Part shown: piece by piece, positions 8,985 through 16,294 of the stretch
Numbering within the stretch: position 1 is the stretch's first letter
Layout of the letters: each line of letters starts with the position of its first letter
NCBI RefSeq assembly: GCF_017161325.1
Contig: NZ_CP045670.1
Location: forward strand, 1,357,367 to 1,421,366
DNA: 64,000 nucleotides
Direction: 5' to 3'
From: Treponema pedis
GTDB lineage: Bacteria > Spirochaetota > Spirochaetia > Treponematales > Treponemataceae
Made by a program: the position numbers and the translations under genes
The notes under the pieces: generated by a model
Database searches by the model: none
The model's input: the letters and a program-made list of their open reading frames with translations, nothing else
What the model was told of the DNA's origin: nothing

Positions 8985-9650
8985 CTACGTATCCATCGAA
9001 ATATCGAACCAATCGTTTCCTTCGGAAATAAGCCATTCAAGTCCACGCCTTCGTTCCATGACAACTTCGGGGTTTAAATCTTTGATTTCCGTTTCGGAGC
9101 GGAGCCGCTTTTCCTCCGTCGCCCAATGGTAACGGTAGTGAAGGTCGAGCATATCCAGTATTTCTTCTATGTCGCGCAGCCTGCATTGCGCTTTGAACGC
9201 TTCTTTTCCGTCGGTATCGCCGACCAGTTTTATCGCACGTTCCACATCGCAGATGGTATTCGGGTACGAAATATCCTCGACTAAGCCCAAAGCCCACACG
9301 AGTGACCAATACGCCTCGTAAGTCCAGCAGACATCGATAACATCCTGTTCGCTGTATGTTCCGTCAAAAAGGCGTTTTTCTTTTTCAAACAGGCATTCCG
9401 ATACTTCGTATTTTTCAAGCAAATTTAAAAAGAGTTTTTTCGATTCTTCATATCCTTGATTGTTTCCAATATCTTCGGCTAATTGAATAGACAACAGCGC
9501 TGCTATTGCTCGATTACAAATGTTGTCAAGACTTTTCAACCTTACCTCTTTTGATGACTCTCGCAAAGGCAGCTCTTCCATACAGGTGATGCCCATTCCT
9601 TTAATTTTCTCGTTTGATTTCCTTCGTCGTTCTTCCGGTGTGATATACAT
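8985..9650 (-). CDS. DUF4272 family protein
   Basis: 221 aa from the ATG at 9650, chosen because GGAGGAAT lies 9 bases upstream. The start MYITPEERRRKSNEKIK, the central WTYEAYWSLVWALG and the final ERRRGLEWLISEGNDWFDISMDT are the hallmarks of DUF4272. The family is common near immunity genes. The GGAGG that serves as its ribosome site is the terminal motif of repeat copy B at 9658-9825. Confidence 0.8.
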   Translation of the reverse strand: MYITPEERRRKSNEKIKGMGITCMEELPLRESSKEVRLKSLDNICNRAIAALLSIQLAEDIGNNQGYEESKKLFLNLLEKYEVSECLFEKEKRLFDGTYSEQDVIDVCWTYEAYWSLVWALGLVEDISYPNTICDVERAIKLVGDTDGKEAFKAQCRLRDIEEILDMLDLHYRYHWATEEKRLRSETEIKDLNPEVVMERRRGLEWLISEGNDWFDISMDT

Positions 9651-9657
9651 AATTATT

Positions 9658-9825
9658 CCTCCATAAAAACTTTTCAAAAACTATCAAATTTTTAAAAAAG
9701 TTTTTAGCCGGTGCTTTTGCAACGAAGTGAAAAAGCACATACAATATAAGATGTTTTGCCGCAAGGCAAAACTCGCTAGATAAACAGTGAGGCGCCATTT
9801 GCACCGAACCGTTTATCACATATCC
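9658..9825 (+). repeat. Structured dispersed repeat, copy B
   Basis: Full-length copy of about 168 bp. It shows TAAAAACTTTT pairing with AAAAGTTTTTA, then stem 2 (GTGCTTTT / AAAAGCAC) around a GCAACGAAGTGA loop also seen in copies C and D, the linker CATACAATATAAGATG, a GCAA-capped hairpin (GTTTTGCC / GGCAAAAC), ACTCG, and a GATAAACAG/GTTTATC stem. Stem sequences differ from copies A and D while pairing is kept. Confidence 0.65.
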
Positions 9826-9910
9826 TTATATTTACGGGTAGTGTCATTATATCACAAGATAAAATGGTTGATAACCGATAGAAAAACATCTTAAAAACGA
9901 TATGATAGAA

Positions 9911-9992
9911 TGAGCAGGAAAATTTTGAAATCGACAGTTTACTGCCGGTAATCGAATCGGTCAAGGATTGGGAAAAAATTCGGATTATAAGG
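9911..9992 (+). pseudogene. C-terminal gene fragment of unknown family
   Basis: A 26-codon open stretch reads EQENFEIDSLLPVIESVKDW... to a stop, with no start or ribosome site. It looks like the 3' footprint of a lost plus-strand gene between repeat copies B and C. Nothing else is visible from 9826 to 10015. Confidence 0.35.
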
Positions 9993-10015
9993 TAAAATAA
10001 GCATAAACTTATAAG

Positions 10016-10119
10016 GCAACGAAGTGAGAAACGGCACATAATAATACGATGTTTGCCGAAAGGCGAACTCGACAGCGTTTTTAGGCAATGCCATCTACAT
10101 TGTCTAAAATAAGCCTCCC
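10016..10119 (+). repeat. Structured dispersed repeat, copy C (5'-truncated)
   Basis: Begins inside the stem-2 loop (GCAACGAAGTGAGAAACGG), so the left arm and stem 1 are missing. The linker CATAATAATACGATG, the GAAA-capped hairpin and the TTTTAGGCAATG stem follow. It abuts copy D at a shared GCCTCC. Confidence 0.6.
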
Positions 10120-10283
10120 TTTAAAATAAACAACCGGAAAAATCTTCAGATTTTGAGGATTGTTTATTTTCCGCCGTTTCGCAACGAAGTGAGAAACGGC
10201 ACACAATAATACGATGTTTGCCGAAAGGCGAACTCGACAGCGTTTTTAGGCAATGCCATCTGCATTGCCTAAAATAAGCCTCC
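10115..10283 (+). repeat. Structured dispersed repeat, copy D
   Basis: Full-length, about 169 bp, flanked by CCTCC at each end. Stems: AATAAACAA/TTGTTTATT enclosing AAAATCT/AGATTTT; CCGTTTC/GAAACGG; a GAAA-capped GTTTGCC/GGCGAAC; and TTTTAGGCAATG/CATTGCCTAAAA. The single-stranded linker CACAATAATACGATG is shared with the other copies. Confidence 0.65.
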
Positions 10284-10284
10284 G

Positions 10285-10560
10285 TTATTTGGAAGACGGG
10301 ATTATCAAATAAAATTAGAAGCATTTGACTATTTTGATTCAGCACAATTTGTACCTGAGTATTCTTATGAAGATAAAACGATCTGCTATGGAATTACCGG
10401 CGGTGTTGCAAAATATCTATCAATGATTGAGCCTGAAAAAAGTTTTGATGAAAATATTATAAGGTTATTCTTTCGGACAGCCGGATACTTATATGATGAA
10501 ACTAGAAACCTTCTAACACAGGAATTTTCAGACATAACATTTCCAATCCTTCACGCAAGC
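10285..10560 (+). pseudogene. ATPase (AAA/DUF234 type) C-terminal fragment
   Basis: The open frame reads FDSAQFVPEYSYEDKTICYG, then GGVAKYLS and a LLTQEFSDI segment. This is the lid region of archaeal-type AAA ATPases with a DUF234 tail. The N-terminal Walker region and the rest of the C-terminus are absent, so this is a remnant. Downstream, 10561-10741 shows no convincing gene. Confidence 0.6.
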
Positions 10561-10741
10561 ACTCTCCCGCGACATCGTTTTCTGCACCGTTTGCGATTTA
10601 ATAAAGATAGATCTAATCTGCTTCGGCGGATTGGCGGTGTAGGTATATTTATGGTAGAAAGTTGTATTGTACAATTTTTACGGCAGATTAGGTTGACAGA
10701 ATAGCGGATTGTGGGGTATAATGAGGAAAGGTACAAAAGAT

Positions 10742-10748
10742 GTTATGT
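10742..10748 (+). other. Left boundary of integron cassette 1 (GTTATGT)
   Basis: GTTATGT is the exact reverse complement of the ACATAAC box at the start of the attC closing this cassette (13405). That is the relation expected for the two ends of one cassette. No second half-site with L boxes is visible to the left, so this is either an attI-type junction or a truncated attC. Confidence 0.5.
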
Positions 10749-10778
10749 AGATGTCCGCACAGGGACGCTTGATTGCAA

Positions 10779-10807
10779 TATAGAATTTTTTGAAAAAACG
10801 GTATAAT
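10779..10807 (+). promoter_or_regulatory. Promoter of the methyltransferase gene (leaderless layout)
   Basis: A consensus -10 box TATAAT at 10802-10807 lies 8 bases before the ATG at 10816; a weak -35 (TATAGA) is 17 bases further up. There is no ribosome-binding sequence, so transcription would start at or next to the ATG. Confidence 0.5.
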
Positions 10808-10815
10808 ATAAACCT

Positions 10816-12297
10816 ATGATACAACCAACACTTTTTGATACAGACGAAAATTACACAGTAGAAAGTATTTCTAATCCGAAAACTTATAAGGGCATTTATG
10901 CCTTTCATAAATATTGGGGGAAAAAACCTATTGAGAGTTTGGACTATTGTATAGAAAACTGCACCAACAAAAATGATATAATCTTAGACCCATTTTTAGG
11001 CTCTGGATTAATTTCTAAAGAAGCTCATAATTTAGGAAGACGTTTTTTAGGAATTGATATAAACCCTTTTTCAATCGAACATACATTATTTTTACTGTCT
11101 TTACCAAAAGCGGACGATTACAAAAAAGCAATTACTTCAATAAAAAAAAATGTTTTTTCAAAAATATCTGAAACATACATTATAGAAAATTCTGATATTG
11201 CAACTCATTTTTTATGGAATAAAGATAAATTACAAGAAGTGTGGATTAAAAATAACACTTCAAGAAAAAAAATACAATTAGAACCTTCTGAATTTGATTC
11301 AAATAAGATTAAATCCTTTGAAAATTATTCTGTCAGAAATATTCAAAAAGGTACATTTTTTGAAAACGCTAGAATAAATTCGCTGGAAAACATGACTATT
11401 TATGATTTGTTTACAAAACGAGCATTATACAATATTGATTTGATTTTAGATGAAATTAACAAATTTTCAGGAAATTTAAAAAGATCTCTGCAATTAACAC
11501 TAACTGCTTCTTCTGGTCAAATGTCAAATATGGTATTTGCTATCACAGGTAGAGGTAAAACAAAAAATCAGCAATCAGAAAAAATTGAAGTTGGAAGTTG
11601 GGTTATTGGTTTGTGGAGACCTGATTTACATTTTGAAATAAATGTTTGGAATTGTTTTGAAAATAGAGCTAATAAACTGTATAAAGCTTTGTTAGAACAA
11701 GATTCTTCTCAGATTTTGTACAAAAATAATATTTTTGATTTTTATGAAAAACAAGCAGATATGGGAATTGTTCAAGGAAATTCAAAAAATGAATTGAAAA
11801 AAATTCCATCTGGATCTGTAAAACTTATTATTACAGATCCACCTCATAGTGATAGAATTCCATATTTAGAATTAAGTGAAATGTGGAATTGTTTATTAAA
11901 TAAAAAATCTGAATTTTCAGAGGAAATTGTTGTATCAAATGCAAAATCCCGTAAGAAAAGTAAAGATGAATATTTAAACGATATGCGTGAAATATTAAAT
12001 GAAGCCTCAAGAATCTTAACAAACGATGGTTATTTATTACTCTATTTTAATGCAAAGGACAAGAATAGTTGGAGTTTCTTTGATAGCATTGAAAAACAAA
12101 ACTCTTTAGTTTATCTTGGGTCGTTCCCAATGGAATATTCTGCAAATTCTGTTGTGCAAGATAATAGAAAAGGAGCAATGAAATCTGATTATGTTTTGGT
12201 TTTTAATCACTCTCGAACAGAACAAACTCTCGGCATATTCAATAAAATAGACGGTTGGACAAACAATAAACCTTTTAAGGAAGTGAAGAATGCCTAA
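10816..12297 (+). CDS. DNA methyltransferase of a restriction-modification cassette
   Basis: 493 aa. Residues 56-64 carry the AdoMet-binding motif (LDPFLGSG, then GRRFLGIDINP), and residues 341-344 the catalytic motif as DPPH in TDPPHSDRIPYLELSEMW. This resembles the large DNA methylases of the DUF1156-like group, in which the usual DPPY tyrosine can vary. The order, with the cofactor motif first and a long central region for target recognition, suits an alpha-type amino-methyltransferase. The last 8 bases overlap the next gene, indicating translational coupling. It likely protects DNA against the enzyme encoded next. The recognition site cannot be read from sequence. Confidence 0.75.
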   Translation: MIQPTLFDTDENYTVESISNPKTYKGIYAFHKYWGKKPIESLDYCIENCTNKNDIILDPFLGSGLISKEAHNLGRRFLGIDINPFSIEHTLFLLSLPKADDYKKAITSIKKNVFSKISETYIIENSDIATHFLWNKDKLQEVWIKNNTSRKKIQLEPSEFDSNKIKSFENYSVRNIQKGTFFENARINSLENMTIYDLFTKRALYNIDLILDEINKFSGNLKRSLQLTLTASSGQMSNMVFAITGRGKTKNQQSEKIEVGSWVIGLWRPDLHFEINVWNCFENRANKLYKALLEQDSSQILYKNNIFDFYEKQADMGIVQGNSKNELKKIPSGSVKLIITDPPHSDRIPYLELSEMWNCLLNKKSEFSEEIVVSNAKSRKKSKDEYLNDMREILNEASRILTNDGYLLLYFNAKDKNSWSFFDSIEKQNSLVYLGSFPMEYSANSVVQDNRKGAMKSDYVLVFNHSRTEQTLGIFNKIDGWTNNKPFKEVKNA

Positions 12298-13399
12298 TAC
12301 TTTCAACAAATGGAAATCTATTTATGATGCAGAAGATTTGATTTCTTTTTCAGAAGATAAGGAAGCCCTGTTATGGTTAAAAGTGAAATCAATAGTTCGC
12401 AAGGAGATTATTAAAGAGTTTTGTTTTGCCAATAAAATCGTTCTAAATGAAACATCTTTGTCAAAACAATTTGAAGAACTTTTTAATCTTCTTAGTTCTA
12501 ATATAAAAGATTCTCATAAAAAACTTGATAAATATATTCTTTTCAAAAATGAAAAAATATTAAATGATTTGAATCAAGAAAAACTTGTTTCTGAACTTTA
12601 TAAATTACAGAATTTTGAATGGGGCGGTGACTATCAAAACTCTTTAGACAAGTATTTGGTAAGCCATTATGTAAAAACTATTCAATCATATGATGAATTA
12701 ACTTCAAAATTTGATAATGAAATAAAGCACGCAGTTCAAGGATATGTTTTAAATAGTTGGTACAACCATTGGTCAAGTATTTTGATAGAGCACATTTTTA
12801 AGTCACATGAAATCGTTTTACCTACAGTCGGACAAATAAAGAGCGTAGATTTCTTTGTAAATCAGATTCCTTGTGATTTAAAAGTAACTTATTTTCCAGC
12901 CGAATTTTTGAAAGAACAGAGGAAAATAAATGGTTATCCTGTTGAATTAACCTATTTGAAATCAAAAGCTAAAGAACTTGGTATTTCTTTTGATAAGGAC
13001 GCGAAACCTAGTGAAATACATTATGAAATTTCTGAAAAACTCAAAGATAGAAATTCAAAAGAAAGTTTGGAGGTTCTAAATTCTATAAAGCGAGAAAATC
13101 TTGGTATTGTAAAGGATTGTATAAAAAATCCAAAATTGCTTGCAAAATGGTTATACGAAAATCAAGGCGAAATGAGATTCGGTTCTGAAAATCGACTCTT
13201 TTTAGTTTTGATTGATACAGATGATTTTTCTGCTTCTTGGAAATTAAAGAGAAATTTGGATTTGTTAAAACCTGCAATTCATGGTTATTTGGATAATTTT
13301 GGAAATAAATCCTTAAATGATATGAAAATAGAGTTTACATATCAAGGTAAATCAAAGGTTTATAAAACCTATGCAGATGTGATATTTGTAATGAAGTAA
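12290..13399 (+). CDS. Probable type II restriction endonuclease (PD-(D/E)XK)
   Basis: 369 aa, unlike any enzyme I can name. A candidate nuclease core lies at about residues 167-198: E167 in ILIEHIFKSHE, D187 in VDFFVNQ and D196-L-K198 in IPCDLKVT, the spacing of a PD-(D/E)XK site. It starts inside the methyltransferase gene (ATG at 12290) and ends just before an attC site. Coupling to a methyltransferase in one cassette is the main reason for calling it a restriction enzyme. Confidence 0.65.
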   Translation: MPNTFNKWKSIYDAEDLISFSEDKEALLWLKVKSIVRKEIIKEFCFANKIVLNETSLSKQFEELFNLLSSNIKDSHKKLDKYILFKNEKILNDLNQEKLVSELYKLQNFEWGGDYQNSLDKYLVSHYVKTIQSYDELTSKFDNEIKHAVQGYVLNSWYNHWSSILIEHIFKSHEIVLPTVGQIKSVDFFVNQIPCDLKVTYFPAEFLKEQRKINGYPVELTYLKSKAKELGISFDKDAKPSEIHYEISEKLKDRNSKESLEVLNSIKRENLGIVKDCIKNPKLLAKWLYENQGEMRFGSENRLFLVLIDTDDFSASWKLKRNLDLLKPAIHGYLDNFGNKSLNDMKIEFTYQGKSKVYKTYADVIFVMK

Positions 13400-13404
13400 A
13401 TAAC

Positions 13405-13470
13405 ACATAACACCGTTTTCAAAGCCGACAACGCTGTCGAGTAACGTTGCGGTTTAAAACAATGTTAGAC
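13405..13470 (+). other. attC recombination site 1
   Basis: 66 bp, from ACATAAC to GTTAGAC. The inner arms pair as GTTTT(C)AAA(G)CCG(A)CAACG with CGTTGCGGTTTAAAAC; the extra bases on one arm are the extrahelical bases typical of attC. The predicted crossover is after G13464. It closes the cassette holding the restriction-modification genes. Confidence 0.85.
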
Positions 13471-14217
13471 AGATGCTTAACGGCACGATAAACTGCAACT
13501 TTGAAAAATTGAGTATGTATTTTTTGTAAATTAAAGCATAAAACCCAAATTAAAAGTTTAGGTTCTTTGAGTAAAGTTGTGTTTATTATAATATCTACTT
13601 GAATAAGGAAAAGAAAACTTTAATCTTTCGATTTTAAAACTTGTTGAGGAAATCAACGAAATAAAAGTCCTTCGGACGGTCATGGTAATTATGATAATTA
13701 ACTTGGTAAGAAAAATAAATCTTGTATCTTAGGATTTTTAAACTAGCTCAGGAAATCAACGAGTTAAAAGTTCTTAGGACAGTCATAGTGATTATAATAA
13801 TTATTTGTTAAGTAAAATAAAATTTTAGCCTTATAGTAAAATTATTGATTTTTTTTAATTTAATGATGAAAAGCTGTATAGGTTAAAAAATAAAGTCTTA
13901 TTGTTAAGAATAAGCTTATAATTTTAAGATAATATTATTTTTAAAAGATTAGTTTTGTAAATAATATAGAATTATAGTTAAATTAATAGTTTTTAATATA
14001 TGCGTTAAGTAATATGAAAGTTGGATATACAAATAATAAAGCTTTATAGTAAAATTTAAAGTTTTTTTTATTTATTAAATATTGTAATAGAAAGCTAAAT
14101 AGTGTAAAATTAAAATCGTAGCTGTTAATATAAGCGATTAAATAAAATAAAAGTGTCTAACACCCCCGCTTCAACGCTGACAACAAGGACTTCGCCTTGT
14201 TGCAGGTTAAGCGAATG
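13465..14217 (+). other. Integron cassette without a protein gene
   Basis: The two ends match as one cassette: TTAGAC at 13465 and GTCTAAC at 14155. Within about 750 bp I find no frame with a plausible start and ribosome site on either strand. The DNA is very AT-rich and repetitive, with a 103-bp tandem repeat followed by weaker repeated blocks (TTATAGTAAAATT at about 13832 and 14046). It may carry a non-coding RNA or be decayed. Confidence 0.6.
13622..13829 (+). repeat. Tandem 103-bp repeat with conserved hairpin
   Basis: GGAAATCAACGA recurs at 13648 and 13751, a period of 103. Each unit continues with an AAAAGT..GGAC..GTCAT segment that can fold as GTCC-TTC-GGAC in unit 1 and GTTC-TTA-GGAC in unit 2, so pairing is kept despite sequence change. 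AATTATGATAATTA or a close variant then follows. Confidence 0.6.
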
Positions 14218-14223
14218 TTAGGT
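14155..14223 (+). other. attC recombination site 2
   Basis: 69 bp, GTCTAAC to GTTAGGT, with inner arms CGCTTCAACGCTGACAACAA and TTGTTGCAGGTTAAGCG. This is the clearest attC in the window. Crossover is predicted after G14217. Confidence 0.9.
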
Positions 14224-14266
14224 GGACTCATGCTATTGCACGAATTGAATTTTTAAGGCATAAATC

Positions 14267-14295
14267 TAGACTTAATATTCAAAAAAAGGTATAAT
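14267..14295 (+). promoter_or_regulatory. Promoter of the MNT-HEPN cassette (leaderless layout)
   Basis: TAGACT, 17 bases, then TATAAT at 14290-14295, only 6 bases before the ATG at 14302. No ribosome site is present, so the transcript would begin at or within a base or two of the start codon. Confidence 0.55.
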
Positions 14296-14301
14296 ACCAA
14301 T

Positions 14302-14610
14302 ATGAAACCTAAAGAAAAAAAAGAAATTTTTAATTTCTTAGAATACAACAAAAATATTCTCCAGTCTTATGGCGTAAAAAAAATAGGGCTTTTTGGTTCT
14401 TATGTACATAATCAACAAAATAAAAATAGTGATATTGATATATTGGTCGAATTTTATGCCGGTAAAAAAAATTACAATAACTTTATAAATTTAGTTTATT
14501 ACTTGGAAGATAATTTCAATACAACAATAGATTTATTAACCACAGAAAGTTTAAGTCCATATATTGGTAATAGAATACTTAACGAGGTTGAATATGTATC
14601 GATCGAATGA
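14302..14610 (+). CDS. mntA: MntA-type nucleotidyltransferase antitoxin
   Basis: 102 aa, a minimal nucleotidyltransferase. The GSX10DXD active site is intact (GSYVHNQQNKNSDIDILVEF, about residues 32-51). In characterised HepT-MntA pairs this protein silences the HEPN RNase toxin by adding AMP groups to its tyrosine. It opens the cassette and overlaps the HEPN gene by 17 bases. Stand-alone MNT proteins of other function exist, but the coupled HEPN gene makes this assignment strong. Confidence 0.85.
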   Translation: MKPKEKKEIFNFLEYNKNILQSYGVKKIGLFGSYVHNQQNKNSDIDILVEFYAGKKNYNNFINLVYYLEDNFNTTIDLLTTESLSPYIGNRILNEVEYVSIE

Positions 14611-14944
14611 AGATTTATTCAAGCATATTTTTGATGAAATTATTTTTTTAGAATCTGAAACAAGTAATATGATAAAAGAAGTGTTTCTGAAAGATGAAAA
14701 AACGCAGCGAGCGTTTGCACGAAGTATTGAAATTATCGGAGAAGCTGTTAAAAATATTTCAAATGATATAATAGTCAAATATAAAGAAGTTCCCTGGAGA
14801 AACATTGCCGGTATGAGAGATAAACTCATTCATAGTTATTTTTCCGTTGATTATGAAATTGTGTGGGATGTTGCAAAAAATATCATTCCCGAATTTAAGT
14901 GTCAGTTGATAAAAATTATGGATGCAGAGAAAAATGAAAATTAA
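14594..14944 (+). CDS. hepT: HepT-type HEPN RNase toxin
   Basis: 116 aa from the ATG at 14594, which has GAGGTTGAAT upstream. The RX4HXY motif (RDKLIHSY, residues about 75-82) gives the catalytic arginine and histidine and the tyrosine that MntA modifies. In this family the HEPN dimer cleaves RNA and the pair acts as a toxin-antitoxin system with reported anti-phage roles. It overlaps mntA at its start and the DinB-like gene at its end, so the three genes form one tightly coupled unit. Confidence 0.85.
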   Translation: MYRSNEDLFKHIFDEIIFLESETSNMIKEVFLKDEKTQRAFARSIEIIGEAVKNISNDIIVKYKEVPWRNIAGMRDKLIHSYFSVDYEIVWDVAKNIIPEFKCQLIKIMDAEKNEN

Positions 14945-15581
14945 AGAAATAATAGCTGAAATTAATAAAATAGAAGTGGATATTGTTGATTTTATAAGTA
15001 GTTATAAAAATGAGAAACTTGTTAGTACTTACAATGATTGGAATTATAAAGATATTATTGCACATCTTTTTGAATGGATTATGTTTTCAAAAAGTAAACT
15101 AAATGCCATTATCCATAATCAGGATTTTCAAGAAATAAGTAATATTGATATATTCAACGAACAAAATTATATCAAGAACAAGAATAAGCAGATTATGGAA
15201 TTACAGAACAATATAACCGGTGAACTGAATGAATATAAAAACATTGTACTGTTGTATACGGAAGCTGATTTACAAAGAAAAGATTTACCGACAGGTTTTT
15301 CATTTGAATTGTGGCGGTATATGATACTGGATACGATTATACATCCTGTAATGCATATATTATATTATTTGCTTAAAACAAAAAACTATGAATTATTTTT
15401 CAAATTATGCAAAAAATATACTGAAATATTTTATTGTTATGCAAATGGAAATCCGGAGGTATATTCTTTTAATGACTATATTGAAGATAGTAAAAAATTT
15501 ATTGAGAATATAAAAGAATTAGGCGAGCAGTATCAACATGATGATGTGATACATTCAATCTTAAAAGTTAATAAATTATAA
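14934..15581 (+). CDS. DinB-like / ClbS-DfsB family protein
   Basis: 215 aa from the ATG at 14934. The four-helix DinB-like layout is recognisable, with WNYKDIIAHLFEWIMFS near the start (the histidine of the metal triad) and DTIIHPVMHILYYLL (two further histidines) in the C-terminal half. The family includes ClbS, which protects against colibactin, and thiol transferases. Here it overlaps the end of the HEPN toxin gene by 11 bases, an unusual third partner for a HepT-MntA pair. Confidence 0.6.
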   Translation: MKIKEIIAEINKIEVDIVDFISSYKNEKLVSTYNDWNYKDIIAHLFEWIMFSKSKLNAIIHNQDFQEISNIDIFNEQNYIKNKNKQIMELQNNITGELNEYKNIVLLYTEADLQRKDLPTGFSFELWRYMILDTIIHPVMHILYYLLKTKNYELFFKLCKKYTEIFYCYANGNPEVYSFNDYIEDSKKFIENIKELGEQYQHDDVIHSILKVNKL

Positions 15582-15589
15582 ATAAAAGC

Positions 15590-15657
15590 ATCTAACACTC
15601 TTTTTCAACTTGACATTGCGGAGGAGCCCGCAAATGCAGGTTAAGCGGTAGTTATGT
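15590..15657 (+). other. attC recombination site 3
   Basis: 68 bp, ATCTAAC to GTTATGT. Inner arms are TTCAACTTGACATTGCGG and CCGCAAATGCAGGTTAA. Its left box ATCTAAC nearly matches the start of its own cassette (GTTAGGT at 14217, one G-T difference). Crossover is predicted after G15651. Confidence 0.85.
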
Positions 15658-15660
15658 GTA

Positions 15661-15675
15661 CTGCCCGCCGGGCAG
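15661..15675 (+). promoter_or_regulatory. Perfect 7-bp hairpin just upstream of a ribosome site
   Basis: CTGCCCG-C-CGGGCAG lies between the attC crossover and the GGAGG of the next gene (ATG at 15690). It could limit read-through translation or be a remnant of regulation. No promoter is visible in the 30 bases available. Confidence 0.35.
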
Positions 15676-15689
15676 CTTTGGAGGTAGAA

Positions 15690-16279
15690 ATGAAAAAATT
15701 GTTTTTAGCAATGATTTTTGGAATTATTTTAAGTTTTGTATATGCTGCCCCATTTGGCTTAAAAATGGGTATGACGGTTGAAGAGATTGCCGAGCAATGT
15801 GAGGAAGAACCTTCGTATGTAAAAGATGATATTTACTTGGTAAAGCCTAGAAAGAAACATCCTCTTTTTTCATATTATGCAGTTTATGTGAATGAAAAAA
15901 CTGGATTGTATCAGATAAGAGCAATTTCTGATTCTGTAACTTGTAATAAATATGGTACAGAAATTCAAAATGCATTCAATAGCGTAAAAGATAGAATCGC
16001 TAAAACTTATGGAAAACCTCAAATTATAAATAAAGTAGATTCTGCTATATCCTCTTTTTTACAAAAAGATGAATATTGGTTTCAAACATTAAAAGCCGGT
16101 TCTCGTCGACTCTCTGCTGTTTGGGGAGAAAAACAGAACTTGCTGACGGTTTAGTTTCCGTAGCATTAGATTGTGTAGCTGATAATGATATCTATCATTA
16201 CGAAGATGCTCATTTAGTGTTGTATTATTATTTTAAGAATGCAGCTTCTGTAGAAGATGAACAAGATGAAGTTTTTTAA
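15690..16279 (+). pseudogene. Secreted hypothetical protein with a frameshift
   Basis: Starts at 15690 after GGAGGTAGAA. Residues 1-20 are a signal peptide (MKKLFLAMIFGIILSFVYA). The frame is good to about 16133 (SAVWGEK) and then fails. One extra A in the A-run near 16134 would join it to the downstream frame (TELADGLVSVALDCVADN... to the stop at 16279), giving about 196 residues. This may be a true lesion, a slippage site or a sequencing error. Family not recognised. Confidence 0.6.
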
Positions 16280-16294
16280 TTCTGACTAAAAAAT

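Noticed and set aside
10527-10748. attC formed by ACATAAC at 10527 and GTTATGT at 10742
   Set aside because: The spacing of about 220 bp is too long for the family, and no inner paired L arms are visible; ACATAAC lies within the ATPase fragment.
14564-14593. Longer start for the HEPN toxin
   Set aside because: Would add ten residues overlapping the MNT gene without a ribosome site; the ATG at 14594 has one.
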